From Acholeplasmataceae bacterium (GTDB lineage: Bacteria; Bacillota_I; Bacilli_A; Acholeplasmatales; Acholeplasmataceae): DNA of 46,623 nucleotides. Shown here one piece after another: positions 35,801-43,289 of the stretch (within the stretch, counting starts at the first letter, position 1; each line of letters opens with the position of its first letter). The notes under the pieces are model-generated. The model ran no database searches. It was not told the origin of the DNA and was given only the letters and a program-made list of their open reading frames with translations. Made by a program: the position numbers and the translations under genes. The DNA lies in NCBI GenBank assembly GCA_012520715.1, contig JAAYNT010000070.1, positions 1 through 46,623 of the forward strand, given 5' to 3'.

Positions 35801-36005
35801 TATAATCTCCTACAAATAACTCTTGCTCTTCTCCAGTAATTGCACGAGGGTAGCCAAGAGCAATATCTAAAGTAGACTTAATAAATGATTGTTGTGTTGC
35901 AATAATAGTAACTGTTAGGAAAAAAACCATTACAATACTGGATACTAGGAACCAAATTCTAGTGGAAGTGTTTCCCCATATTATTTTTTTAAATCCTCTT
36001 TTCAT
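32823..36005 (-). CDS. domain-swapped GH3 glycoside hydrolase with membrane segments at both ends
   Basis: A 1060-residue protein. TM helices lie at about 17-38 and 1016-1046, so both ends should be cytoplasmic and the body outside. The order is reversed from normal GH3: GH3_C-like domain first (about 75-350, with the acid/base motif TRIGGEGFDL, Glu at 213), then a fibronectin-III-like domain (about 425-580, opening FPFGYGLSYSNF), a linker, and then the GH3_N barrel (about 705-975) with SDGPAGF, GRNWEYYSEDP (833-843), KHF at 867-869 and the nucleophile Asp948 in VVVTDYA. The catalytic set looks complete. GH3 substrates include beta-glucosides, xylosides and N-acetylglucosaminides; which applies cannot be said. 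AGGAG precedes the start by 8 bases. Confidence 0.88.
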   Translation of the reverse strand: MKRGFKKIIWGNTSTRIWFLVSSIVMVFFLTVTIIATQQSFIKSTLDIALGYPRAITGEEQELFVGDYNSKEEVLDAANQLNIEIASEGFTLLHNKNGNSLPLSKNAKLSVFGKNSTNLLYGGSGSGASQSGDNKTIFDSLTEAGFTYNEKLKRFYETSSGGRGRSPDFDQIIGGFPTGETPVSELINSESAQENYSGYTDAALVVFTRIGGEGFDLPRSMANATLNSAGKVTQSGYTDIPGVYKGTIEGARKNTDHYLQLDANEVDLLLHVTEKFEKVILILNTNNTLELGFLDDPEYWKTTFGITGRDDEVNRAIDRICGALWIGSPGSHGIMALGKILSGEINPSGKTTNTYVRNFWNDPTIQNFGNNNEQDGNAYRLADGSFPSTKAYYVEYEEGIYVGYRYWETRAADPHPTDGLDWYEKNVVFPFGYGLSYSNFSWTIDNIKLGNKEIADNYILTEADYDKQITINVKVKNESETRSGKDVVQLYIETPYYNGIEKAFVVLTDFIKTPEIDPKKTAVVSLSFNLFDIASYDYNDDNSNGFAGWELEKGEYTMYVMSHANAWRNPRNQNILTSKFVIPQSTKQGANEFTGFQYLKDPNIQNSADIVNRFDDVSYGIDGTKENPKIKYLSRTNWVDTFPKTPTFDERKVATQRWISMNTNWQAAFEAGVISDNPEDPWYSETMPNQAISEVDPNAEETIALNDMIGIPYDDPKWDEFLDQLTVSQMINLVGLGAFGTVSLSSIGLPIAQHSDGPAGFTNFMALEQAPVYDTCFYASPVILGATYNKELAEEFGTMIGNEALVGNERGDKMPYSGWYAPAINIHRSQFSGRNWEYYSEDPIVSGKIGARIVKGAREKGVITFAKHFALNDQETSRSQLGIMTWANEQSMREIYLKAFEILVKEGKSLGIMSSYNRIGVSWTGGDYRLMTEILRDEWGFCGVVVTDYATPSYVNPSHMIRAGGDLQLNQGLSGLNSNVFKDSATHVTQLRRASKNILYSTANSNLMNKMVIGYKLPYWIIGLICVNIGLFVIFSGWGAVVITLAYKKQNKKEERYLKK

Positions 36006-36057
36006 ATTATTATCTCCTAAACTTTTTTAAACGTTAATTTTAAAATTAATCTAAAAA

Positions 36058-38415
36058 TTAAGATTGGGTGTTAGGGTCTACCCACTCATCAAATGGAAAG
36101 TTAGTTTCCAAATTTGTTACTTTAGGATATCCCTCTGCCCATGATAAATTTGCTGATGTTTCAAATAAGATAAATTCAATTGCTGGCCCTCCAACTTCAG
36201 TATATCTTTCATCAAAGTTTATTAACCATTCGTTCATTCCTGTAGTAAAGGTTATTTCATTCACTCCTGCTATAAGATCAACCGTTGCTATTGTCCATAC
36301 ATTAAAATGAATTGGATGGTCTAAACTAGTCCGTGATAAAGTTATATCACCATAGGTTAATTCTACATTATTAAATTTAATTATATGACCACCACCACTT
36401 GAATCTGAATTCATGTTAAATGTACCCGGAATTTCTATACCTAGGCTCATTTTTAATACAGCAGTGGTAGCAACATCCGAGTTAATCATCCAAGTTATTG
36501 TTTGATCTGGAGAATTATGAGTCCCTTGTAAAAAGTATGGAGTACTATGTCCCTCAGTAACAAAAGATCCTTCAGGGCCTGTTCTTTCAATAACTGACGG
36601 TCCTGCATGTTCCCCACCATAATACATACTTCCTCCATTAAATCTTGATAAATCCGCAACTGCAACTTCAAATATAAATGAGTTTAACTCAACGGCTTCA
36701 ATTGTGATTGTAAATGTAGCTTCTGTGGATTTAAAGTTTTCTGCGCTTACAACGATAATAAATGTATGGTTGTTTACTTCTACAGTAGGAGTTCCACTAA
36801 TTTGACCTGAGGAAGATAAATTAAGACCTGTAGGTAAGGTGGATCCTTGTTTTAACGAGTATCCAAATATTGGAGTAATTGTACCTTCTGCTGATGCAGT
36901 TGAAACACTTTCGTTATATTCTGTCCCGCTTATTCCACTTGCTAGAGTAGTCCCTGTATAATTAATACTGCCTTCTTCAACTTTAATAGTAAATGTAGCA
37001 TCTTTTGATTCAAACCCTTCAACGCTTGCAGTAATAACAATTGAAGATGAAACAACTGCTATTTCAGGTGTTCCTTTGATTGTCCCATTATCAAAAATTA
37101 ATCCTTGAGGTAAAGTACCCGTTTTAATTTCATATGTAATTGATGGCGTGCTGCTTCCTGCGTTTGCCGTTGCAACAGAACGATTATACTCTATTCCAAC
37201 TGTTGCAGATAACGAACTTCCTAAATAAGTAATTTCATTATCTGCACCGATTGCAATGATAATTTCAGCGTCTACTGATTGATATCCATTTGCACTAATA
37301 GTTAATATAAGTGTTGCTGGTTCCTCGGTTTTAGTTGTTGGTGTTCCTGTTATTAACCCATTATCAAAAGTTAGTCCAGCAGGTAATGTTCCAGATTTGA
37401 TATTATATGCTATCTCTGGTGTACCATTACCAATGACTGTAGCTGTTTTAAGATTAATATTTAGTGCTTGGCCGACCGTTCCTGAATATGTTTCCCCCTC
37501 ATAAACTATCGTGCCTAAATCAATTGTAATATTAAATGTTTGTTCAACATCTCTATATCCTTCTGCGCTTGCTACAACCACAAAAGATTTGTTGTTAGCA
37601 GCCTCTATAGGAATTCCGGTAATTAAACCATTATTAAATATAAGTCCAGCAGGAAGAGATTCCCCCGCTTTTAATTTATATGTTATTATTGCTCCTTCAT
37701 CAGCAGTAGCACTCGCTACTGTTTCTGAATAGTTAATGCCCACTGTTCCTTTTACAAGTTCACTTGTGACATACGCAATCTTGTTTTCAATTATCACAAT
37801 TTGAAATTCAACTTCCGCTTCATTAAAACTGTCACCCGCTTTAGCTACTACTGTAAATGAAACTTCTCCATTTGTTTCAGTAGTCGGTATCCCTGAAATT
37901 ATTCCGTTATTAAATTCTAATCCAGCTGGTAAAGTCGAGCCCGTTTTTAATTCATATGTAATTACTATTCCAGCAATTGCAGTAGCTTTGGCTACTGTTT
38001 CTGAATATTCAACCCCCACAATTGCTTGTGGAAGTTCAAAAGAACTATAACTTATAGTTCCCTTACCTATAGTTATACTAAATGTCGCCTCTTTATCATT
38101 AAAACCTGGAGCCTTAGCGATTACGACAAACGATTGTGAAGAACATACTGTGGTCGGGGTTCCTGTTATGGCTCCGTTTTTGAGACTAAGTCCAGAAGGT
38201 AATGTTTCTCCATCTTTTAATTCGTAAATAATAGTGGGGGTTCCCTCACCTTTTGCCAAAGAAACGCTCGCATTATATTTTGCACCAACGGCACCATCAG
38301 CAAGTTTTATCCCTTCATATGTAAGATCTTTTGCTTTTTCATTGCAAGCAGATAATCCCACCACGAAAAATATAGCAACAATAATTATGCTAAGTATTTT
38401 TCTAATTTTACTCAT
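36058..38415 (-). CDS. lipoprotein with six Ig-like (He_PIG type) repeats and a carbohydrate-binding-like end
   Basis: A 785-residue surface lipoprotein. The signal (1-23) ends in the lipobox LSAC, with the lipidated Cys at 24. Six repeats of about 89 residues (about 30-565) share the pattern GxxYxxSVxxAxGxxTPxIxYxLxxGxTLPxGLxxxNGxIxGTPT, then SFxVxAxAxGFxxxEAxFxIxI; this is the putative Ig (He_PIG) pattern of surface proteins. The last ~220 residues are a beta-rich domain with SMYYGGEHAGPSV and the IAGVNEITFTTG pattern of CBM6/35-like modules. It probably binds glycan beside the GH3 enzymes. The ATG at 38415 with AAGGAGGAA before it is preferred over an upstream ATG at 38475, which lies inside a hairpin. 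Confidence 0.85.
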   Translation of the reverse strand: MSKIRKILSIIIVAIFFVVGLSACNEKAKDLTYEGIKLADGAVGAKYNASVSLAKGEGTPTIIYELKDGETLPSGLSLKNGAITGTPTTVCSSQSFVVIAKAPGFNDKEATFSITIGKGTISYSSFELPQAIVGVEYSETVAKATAIAGIVITYELKTGSTLPAGLEFNNGIISGIPTTETNGEVSFTVVAKAGDSFNEAEVEFQIVIIENKIAYVTSELVKGTVGINYSETVASATADEGAIITYKLKAGESLPAGLIFNNGLITGIPIEAANNKSFVVVASAEGYRDVEQTFNITIDLGTIVYEGETYSGTVGQALNINLKTATVIGNGTPEIAYNIKSGTLPAGLTFDNGLITGTPTTKTEEPATLILTISANGYQSVDAEIIIAIGADNEITYLGSSLSATVGIEYNRSVATANAGSSTPSITYEIKTGTLPQGLIFDNGTIKGTPEIAVVSSSIVITASVEGFESKDATFTIKVEEGSINYTGTTLASGISGTEYNESVSTASAEGTITPIFGYSLKQGSTLPTGLNLSSSGQISGTPTVEVNNHTFIIVVSAENFKSTEATFTITIEAVELNSFIFEVAVADLSRFNGGSMYYGGEHAGPSVIERTGPEGSFVTEGHSTPYFLQGTHNSPDQTITWMINSDVATTAVLKMSLGIEIPGTFNMNSDSSGGGHIIKFNNVELTYGDITLSRTSLDHPIHFNVWTIATVDLIAGVNEITFTTGMNEWLINFDERYTEVGGPAIEFILFETSANLSWAEGYPKVTNLETNFPFDEWVDPNTQS

Positions 38416-38457
38416 AAGTCTTCCTCCTTGTAAGAATATTTTTCTTAAATAAAGATT

Positions 38458-38489
38458 TTCACAGGCAAAAGTCATCTTTTGCCTGTGAA
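38458..38489 (-). terminator. long stem between GH3 gene and lipoprotein gene
   Basis: A perfect 14-bp stem (TTCACAGGCAAAAG / CTTTTGCCTGTGAA) with a 4-base loop (TCAT on the plus strand). On the minus strand it is followed by AATCTTTATTT, a broken T-tract, so termination may be only partial; otherwise it would stabilise the 3' end of the upstream GH3 message. Confidence 0.65.
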
Positions 38490-38527
38490 TTTCCTTTTAA
38501 ATACTATTTTATTTTATTATTTTTTTA

Positions 38528-41500
38528 TTATTTTTTGCGTTTAATCAATAACACTACGAGTGTTAATGATGCTGCAGCAATAATAAATGTTACAACAATT
38601 CCTCCGTAGAAGAATCCTGTAGGTTGTTCTTCTGGAACTGTACTTATACCGGTATTCTTGCCATCAATATACCAATATCCATCTTCTCTAATTTCAGGCA
38701 CTTCTGCTTCTTCAATAGCCGTTGCAACTAAAGCTTGAACATCTTCTTCCTTCATTCCTAATTCTAAAGCATCAATTGCAAACGCAATTAAACTTTGAAC
38801 TTGAGATTCAGTTTGATAACCTTTACCATTGACAATTGTATTAATTAATGTTGTTGCTGTTTCATTTGTTAAAAATCCTTTTTCATTTGCTTCTAATGCA
38901 GCATCAATTGCAGTTGTAACTTGTGAAGCTGTAACAAAATCTGCTGTTAAACTGTTAATTAATGTTGTTGCTGTTTCATTTGTTAAGAATCCTTTGGCGT
39001 TTGCGTCTAATGCAACATTAATTAATCCGTTAATTACTTCTAAATCTGGACTAACTATCATGGAACCATGAATTAAGAATATATCGTTATCTACTGACAG
39101 AATTTCTCTACCTTGTCCAAAAATTCTTCTGTGAGCTTCGATTGTAAAATGAGTTTCACCAATGCTTGTTGGCGTTCCTGTAATAGACCCATCTTTATTT
39201 AATGTTAATCCTGCTGGAAGATTTCCATCTATTAATCTAAAAGTGGTTTCTCTACCATTTGTTCCTTGAACGTTTTGCCAGTCACTCTCTCTTGTAGTAA
39301 CCGCAACATGGAAGTCAGATCTTTTAGCGCCTTGAATTTGACCACTAAATGGTTGTCCGACAACGAGATTGACACTTGAATACGGAGTACTCATATTTAC
39401 TGGGTTATCAACATCTGTAGTATTAATATTTTCTCCTTCAGCAAAACCATCACCAATTACAAATAAACTTGTTGTAGTGATGATAATTGATTTTCTAGCG
39501 CGAACTTGATTATCAATTAACATTTCAACTTTAATAGTTATTGGTTTAGTGAAACTTTCTCTTAACCACGCGCCTTGTGCATTATTAGCTTGGTTAGCAA
39601 CTGTTCCGTTAGCAGGATGACTTGAATCTGAAGTTTCACGACGAATTTCACCCCATGGTGTAAATTCTAATCCAGCTGGTAATTTTTCGCCTTGAGCTAA
39701 ACGATATGTCACTACTGAATTTGCAGGTAATGTAGCGGCACCTTCTGCAGAAAGTGCAACACTTGTATTTGACGCAGGTGCACTACCTTGATTAATGGCT
39801 ATTTCTTGACCATCAGTACTCATAAATGCGTCGTATGCATCTTTATAATAATATGCTGATGAAGAAAGTACATTACTTAATAATTCAGCATAGAATACAC
39901 GTTTTGCTGAACTTCTCCAGAACCAATACGAAGCGTGTGATTCGAGTTGATCTTCAGCAATTCCATAATAATAAATTGGGTTTTCACCGGTTGGATCTCC
40001 ATATGGAATAGCCGCAGCTGGTTTTAATACAACATTACCTTTCCCCTCACGTAATGTTGCATCCCATCCTGGAAGAGTCGCATTATTTGGTCTGAACCCC
40101 ATAAATTGATCGCTACCAGCACGTAAAGTTTGATGTAGGTTAATTACAATATTAGTTGGACCTGCAGCTGGGCGGTTAAAGTCTTGAGTAACCCACCCTT
40201 GGAAGCCCCATTCTCCTCTTAATACACCTGTTAATGTAGCATAGTTTTGAGTGAATGGAGTAACTCCTAACCCAGAAACTGCAACCATTAATGCTAATGC
40301 GCCACCACCATAATTGCGTTCTTTATTATAAACGACAGCTTTTCTAAATGGTTCTAGATAAATTTCTCTAAACGTTTGTTCAGTCATATATCTATATCCT
40401 ATTGCCGCGTTCATCATTGGTCCACCGTTATAGTTTAAGAAGTGTTTAATTTGTACCATTGTACCTAGATCTTGTGCTCCTCTTACATATAACATACCTC
40501 TTGTGCCAATTAAATATGGGTCCTCTGAACATCCTTCCCAAACACGAGTATCAAAACTGTGGCGTCTTACGTCAAAGGTAACTGTATAAAGGTTGTTGTT
40601 TCCGGCTAATCTTGATTCAGCACCCATTTGACGACCATTCTTATACATTAAACTCTTACTCCATGTCATAGTAATAGCACCAGGAGCTGGGTGAACGGTT
40701 CCACGTCCTTGAACAACATCGCCACCATAGTTATCTCCGGCTGAACCTGATAAACCATGTGCGCCATCTGGAGCTGAACCCTTAGGTTTTTCAAATCGTT
40801 CACTTGAACCACTACCATAGGAGCCACTATTCACCGTTAATCCAATTAATTCATCCCATGTCAATTGATTTAAGAATTGATCCCATTTAGGGTCACTATA
40901 TTCAACACCTACCATATCTTTAAATTTAATTGTAGGTGTTACAGTATCGTCAGTTGCTTGTGTCCAATTATCAGGAACTTTTCCTGTTGGATTTTCAGCC
41001 AAAAAGTCAATCATCCAAGGTTGTGTTGCAACGTCCCCATGAGTTGGGTCATTAGGACTAAACGCTGTTAATAATGCATCCACTATCACTTGGCTAGCTA
41101 CACGTTGTTCTGGTGTGACAGGGGTTGGGAATGATGCTGGATTAGCATCGCCAAAGTGCTGTCTAGAGAACACAACCATACTATCGCTATAACCATTAAA
41201 GACCCCATATTGCTGTGTTGTGGCATCGTCAACACTTAGGCCTGCTGTCATACGTAAACCTTCGCCAGAAACTGGGTCGTTTACTGAAAAACGGTTTTCT
41301 AATCTCTTACCAGTATCTACGTCTGTTTCATACATGATTCCACCACCAATAGTTGCTACTCCGGCACTGTTAGTTGGTTCTGCAGCTTTATATCCTGTAC
41401 TTGTTGAATCTACCGTATATTCAATTACTAATTGTTCACTACGAACATTAGCATTGCGCATTAAACGTAGTTGATAATTACCTTGTTCTAAAACATATGC

Positions 41501-43129
41501 GCCCCAAGTATCATATGAGTTTTTACCTAAACCACTTAGATTGTTCCAATCATATGAAGCCATGTTTTGCGCCATTAATTCAATGGTAAGAACTTCTGAT
41601 TGTCCTGGGTTAAGAATTCTTGTTTTTTCAAATCCTGCTAAGTTGACAAACGCTTTTTCAACTCCACCAGCTTTATATGGCGCAGTATAATACAATTGAA
41701 CTACATCTTTACCCGGAACATATCCAATATTAGTGACACGAACCTTAAGTGTGATTTTATCTTCTTTATTAAGAACAGCTCCATTAGCTGGAGTAGACTC
41801 AACAAGTTCCCATTTAAAATCTGTATAGCTTAATCCATGTCCTAGTGGATAAACGACATTTTCATCATACCAAGACCAATCTCCATCATTATATTGATTG
41901 GCAGATGTTCCGCTTTTACCCCCCATTTCCCATCCGCGAGTTTCATAATATTTAGAACCTAAATAAATACCTTCGCTATAGTTTTGGAAAGAATTTTGTT
42001 TATTTCCCGTAGATTGGAAATCAAATTCAGGATTAGTGTAATAGTTAATTGAACCCAATGATTTTCCTGTTTTTCCATCTGGCCCATCTAAAATGTGTAA
42101 TCCGTCACCAAAGTTTTGCCATTGAGGGTTATTTCTTTGGTCAGTAACAAACATGTTAATTAGTCTACCTGATGGATTTACTTCCCCATTAAGAATTCTA
42201 CCCAACGCTAAAATTCCATCAGCACCAGGTGCATCCATATAAAGAAAAGTGTCTACCCCTTTGTGATCATTTAACCACTTAATATCCCAAACTTCTGATG
42301 AGTTGATTAAAACAATTACATTTGTAAAATTACTTGCTACATAATTAATCAAATCTTTTTCACTTTGGTTAAGCATATAGAAGTTGTTATAGTAGTCATT
42401 CGGATCACTATAGTTTGCTAATGCCGCTCCTGCAGAAGGAGCTTGGCTTGTTCCTGATCCAGCTGCATAGTTTCTTGAATATAGGTTCGCTTGAGCACCA
42501 CGATTCCCCAATACAACAAGTGCCGCATCGCTATATTTACGTAACGAGTTAGTGATGTCGTATGTGAATTCACTTACTGGTGGTTGAAGCGGTGAATCTT
42601 TATATTGCTGAGAAGTAATTGTTACTGGGTCAGCAATTTCAGGATGCGTAAATGTAAATTCTGGATAAGGATAATTACGATAGAATGGTGCGATATGAGG
42701 GTTTATATTAAATCCCGCTTGCACTAAACTATCTTCTAAACTGGCAGTTTTGGTATCCATTGTTTGGCGTGGATTCGCACGAACAATGTGTGCAAAGTCT
42801 GTAGAATGTTTACCAAATACACTGATGTTTTTCACGTCATTATTTAGAGGAAGTGTACCTCCTTCATTCTTTAACATCGTGATGCTTTCAGCCATAATTT
42901 CTTGATTAAGAAGTCTACCACCTTCATGTGCTTCTGATAACGTTGCGTAATCAGAGGCAAAATGACCATCAGCTTCTTGATTGTAGTGATATGGCTTGTC
43001 ATCATAGTAATCAGCAATACCAACTGCTTTTACAACAAATCCTGGTACAAATAATCCTAACATTAACGTTAAGATCAGTACCCAAGCTTTTACAAAGCCT
43101 TTTCTAAACTTAAACTTTGGTTTATTCAT
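38528..43129 (-). CDS. giant domain-swapped GH3-family surface protein with C-terminal membrane anchor
   Basis: A 1533-residue protein: N-terminal signal or anchor (about 12-36), GH3_C-like domain (75-325), fibronectin-III-like domain (420-575, YPLGHGLSYTDF), GH3_N barrel (about 735-1015; DGAHGL at 788-793, KHF 895-897, Asp983 in TQD at the nucleophile site), two He_PIG-like segments (about 1125-1220 and 1250-1335, GLTLNKDGSITGTPT), a short repeat region (1370-1450), a DGYWYIDGKNTG motif (1483-1494) and a final helix 1505-1529 ending KRKK. At the place of the acid/base motif (GEGFD in the neighbouring GH3) this protein has GAQAN (211-215), so the glutamate is missing. It may bind without cleaving or use a different residue. 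No LPXTG is present. AGGAGG precedes the start by 8 bases; a cre site lies upstream. Confidence 0.85.
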   Translation of the reverse strand: MNKPKFKFRKGFVKAWVLILTLMLGLFVPGFVVKAVGIADYYDDKPYHYNQEADGHFASDYATLSEAHEGGRLLNQEIMAESITMLKNEGGTLPLNNDVKNISVFGKHSTDFAHIVRANPRQTMDTKTASLEDSLVQAGFNINPHIAPFYRNYPYPEFTFTHPEIADPVTITSQQYKDSPLQPPVSEFTYDITNSLRKYSDAALVVLGNRGAQANLYSRNYAAGSGTSQAPSAGAALANYSDPNDYYNNFYMLNQSEKDLINYVASNFTNVIVLINSSEVWDIKWLNDHKGVDTFLYMDAPGADGILALGRILNGEVNPSGRLINMFVTDQRNNPQWQNFGDGLHILDGPDGKTGKSLGSINYYTNPEFDFQSTGNKQNSFQNYSEGIYLGSKYYETRGWEMGGKSGTSANQYNDGDWSWYDENVVYPLGHGLSYTDFKWELVESTPANGAVLNKEDKITLKVRVTNIGYVPGKDVVQLYYTAPYKAGGVEKAFVNLAGFEKTRILNPGQSEVLTIELMAQNMASYDWNNLSGLGKNSYDTWGAYVLEQGNYQLRLMRNANVRSEQLVIEYTVDSTSTGYKAAEPTNSAGVATIGGGIMYETDVDTGKRLENRFSVNDPVSGEGLRMTAGLSVDDATTQQYGVFNGYSDSMVVFSRQHFGDANPASFPTPVTPEQRVASQVIVDALLTAFSPNDPTHGDVATQPWMIDFLAENPTGKVPDNWTQATDDTVTPTIKFKDMVGVEYSDPKWDQFLNQLTWDELIGLTVNSGSYGSGSSERFEKPKGSAPDGAHGLSGSAGDNYGGDVVQGRGTVHPAPGAITMTWSKSLMYKNGRQMGAESRLAGNNNLYTVTFDVRRHSFDTRVWEGCSEDPYLIGTRGMLYVRGAQDLGTMVQIKHFLNYNGGPMMNAAIGYRYMTEQTFREIYLEPFRKAVVYNKERNYGGGALALMVAVSGLGVTPFTQNYATLTGVLRGEWGFQGWVTQDFNRPAAGPTNIVINLHQTLRAGSDQFMGFRPNNATLPGWDATLREGKGNVVLKPAAAIPYGDPTGENPIYYYGIAEDQLESHASYWFWRSSAKRVFYAELLSNVLSSSAYYYKDAYDAFMSTDGQEIAINQGSAPASNTSVALSAEGAATLPANSVVTYRLAQGEKLPAGLEFTPWGEIRRETSDSSHPANGTVANQANNAQGAWLRESFTKPITIKVEMLIDNQVRARKSIIITTTSLFVIGDGFAEGENINTTDVDNPVNMSTPYSSVNLVVGQPFSGQIQGAKRSDFHVAVTTRESDWQNVQGTNGRETTFRLIDGNLPAGLTLNKDGSITGTPTSIGETHFTIEAHRRIFGQGREILSVDNDIFLIHGSMIVSPDLEVINGLINVALDANAKGFLTNETATTLINSLTADFVTASQVTTAIDAALEANEKGFLTNETATTLINTIVNGKGYQTESQVQSLIAFAIDALELGMKEEDVQALVATAIEEAEVPEIREDGYWYIDGKNTGISTVPEEQPTGFFYGGIVVTFIIAAASLTLVVLLIKRKK
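38840..38995 (-). repeat. two near-identical 14-codon repeats in the GH3 C-terminal region
   Basis: The peptide KGFLTNETATTLIN occurs at residues 1379-1392 (38954-38995) and 1417-1430 (38840-38881), 38 residues apart. The DNA copies differ by only a few third positions, so the duplication is recent or under conversion. Flanking helices (ALDANAKG / ALEANEKG) are also repeated. Confidence 0.85.
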
Positions 43130-43194
43130 ATATATATGACCTCCTTTTAAACCATTGTTAATCCATTTCTTTGTATTTAAACAGGTGCTTAAAT

Positions 43195-43214
43195 CTATGA
43201 AATCGTTTTCATAG
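43195..43214 (-). promoter_or_regulatory. cre / LacI-type operator upstream of the giant GH3 gene
   Basis: The core TGAAATCGTTTTCA (43198-43211) matches the Bacillus cre consensus TGWNANCGNTNWCA at all fixed positions. It sits in a wider palindrome with arms CTATGAAA and TTTCATAG. It lies about 65-85 bases before the ATG at 43129. On the minus strand a weak extended -10 (TGA then TAACAT) lies just upstream, so the operator would cover the first transcribed bases. CcpA or a local LacI-family repressor could bind. Confidence 0.75.
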
Positions 43215-43253
43215 AAATGTTATCATTTTTATTTCTTTATTAATTGTTGGTTT

Positions 43254-43267
43254 CATAACTTGTTATG
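43254..43267. promoter_or_regulatory. palindrome in the GH3 upstream region
   Basis: CATAACTTGTTATG is a 14-base perfect palindrome apart from the central two bases, placed about 40 bases upstream of the cre site, between the glycosyltransferase stop and the GH3 promoter. It could be a second operator or part of a weak terminator; no known protein site is recognised. Confidence 0.4.
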
Positions 43268-43289
43268 TTATTGACATAATTGGTAAAAT

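Noticed and set aside
38620..38650. LPXTG-type sorting signal at the end of the giant GH3 protein
   Set aside because: The sequence before the last helix reads VPEEQPTG, with no LPXTG; a simple membrane anchor is more likely.
42900..43129. Foreign origin of the giant GH3 gene
   Set aside because: It looks slightly richer in G and C than its neighbours by eye, but I did not compute it, and ribosome site and codon style match the rest.
43271..43276. TTGACA hexamer on the plus strand
   Set aside because: A consensus -35, but no -10 follows at 15-19 bases and there is no plus-strand gene downstream.
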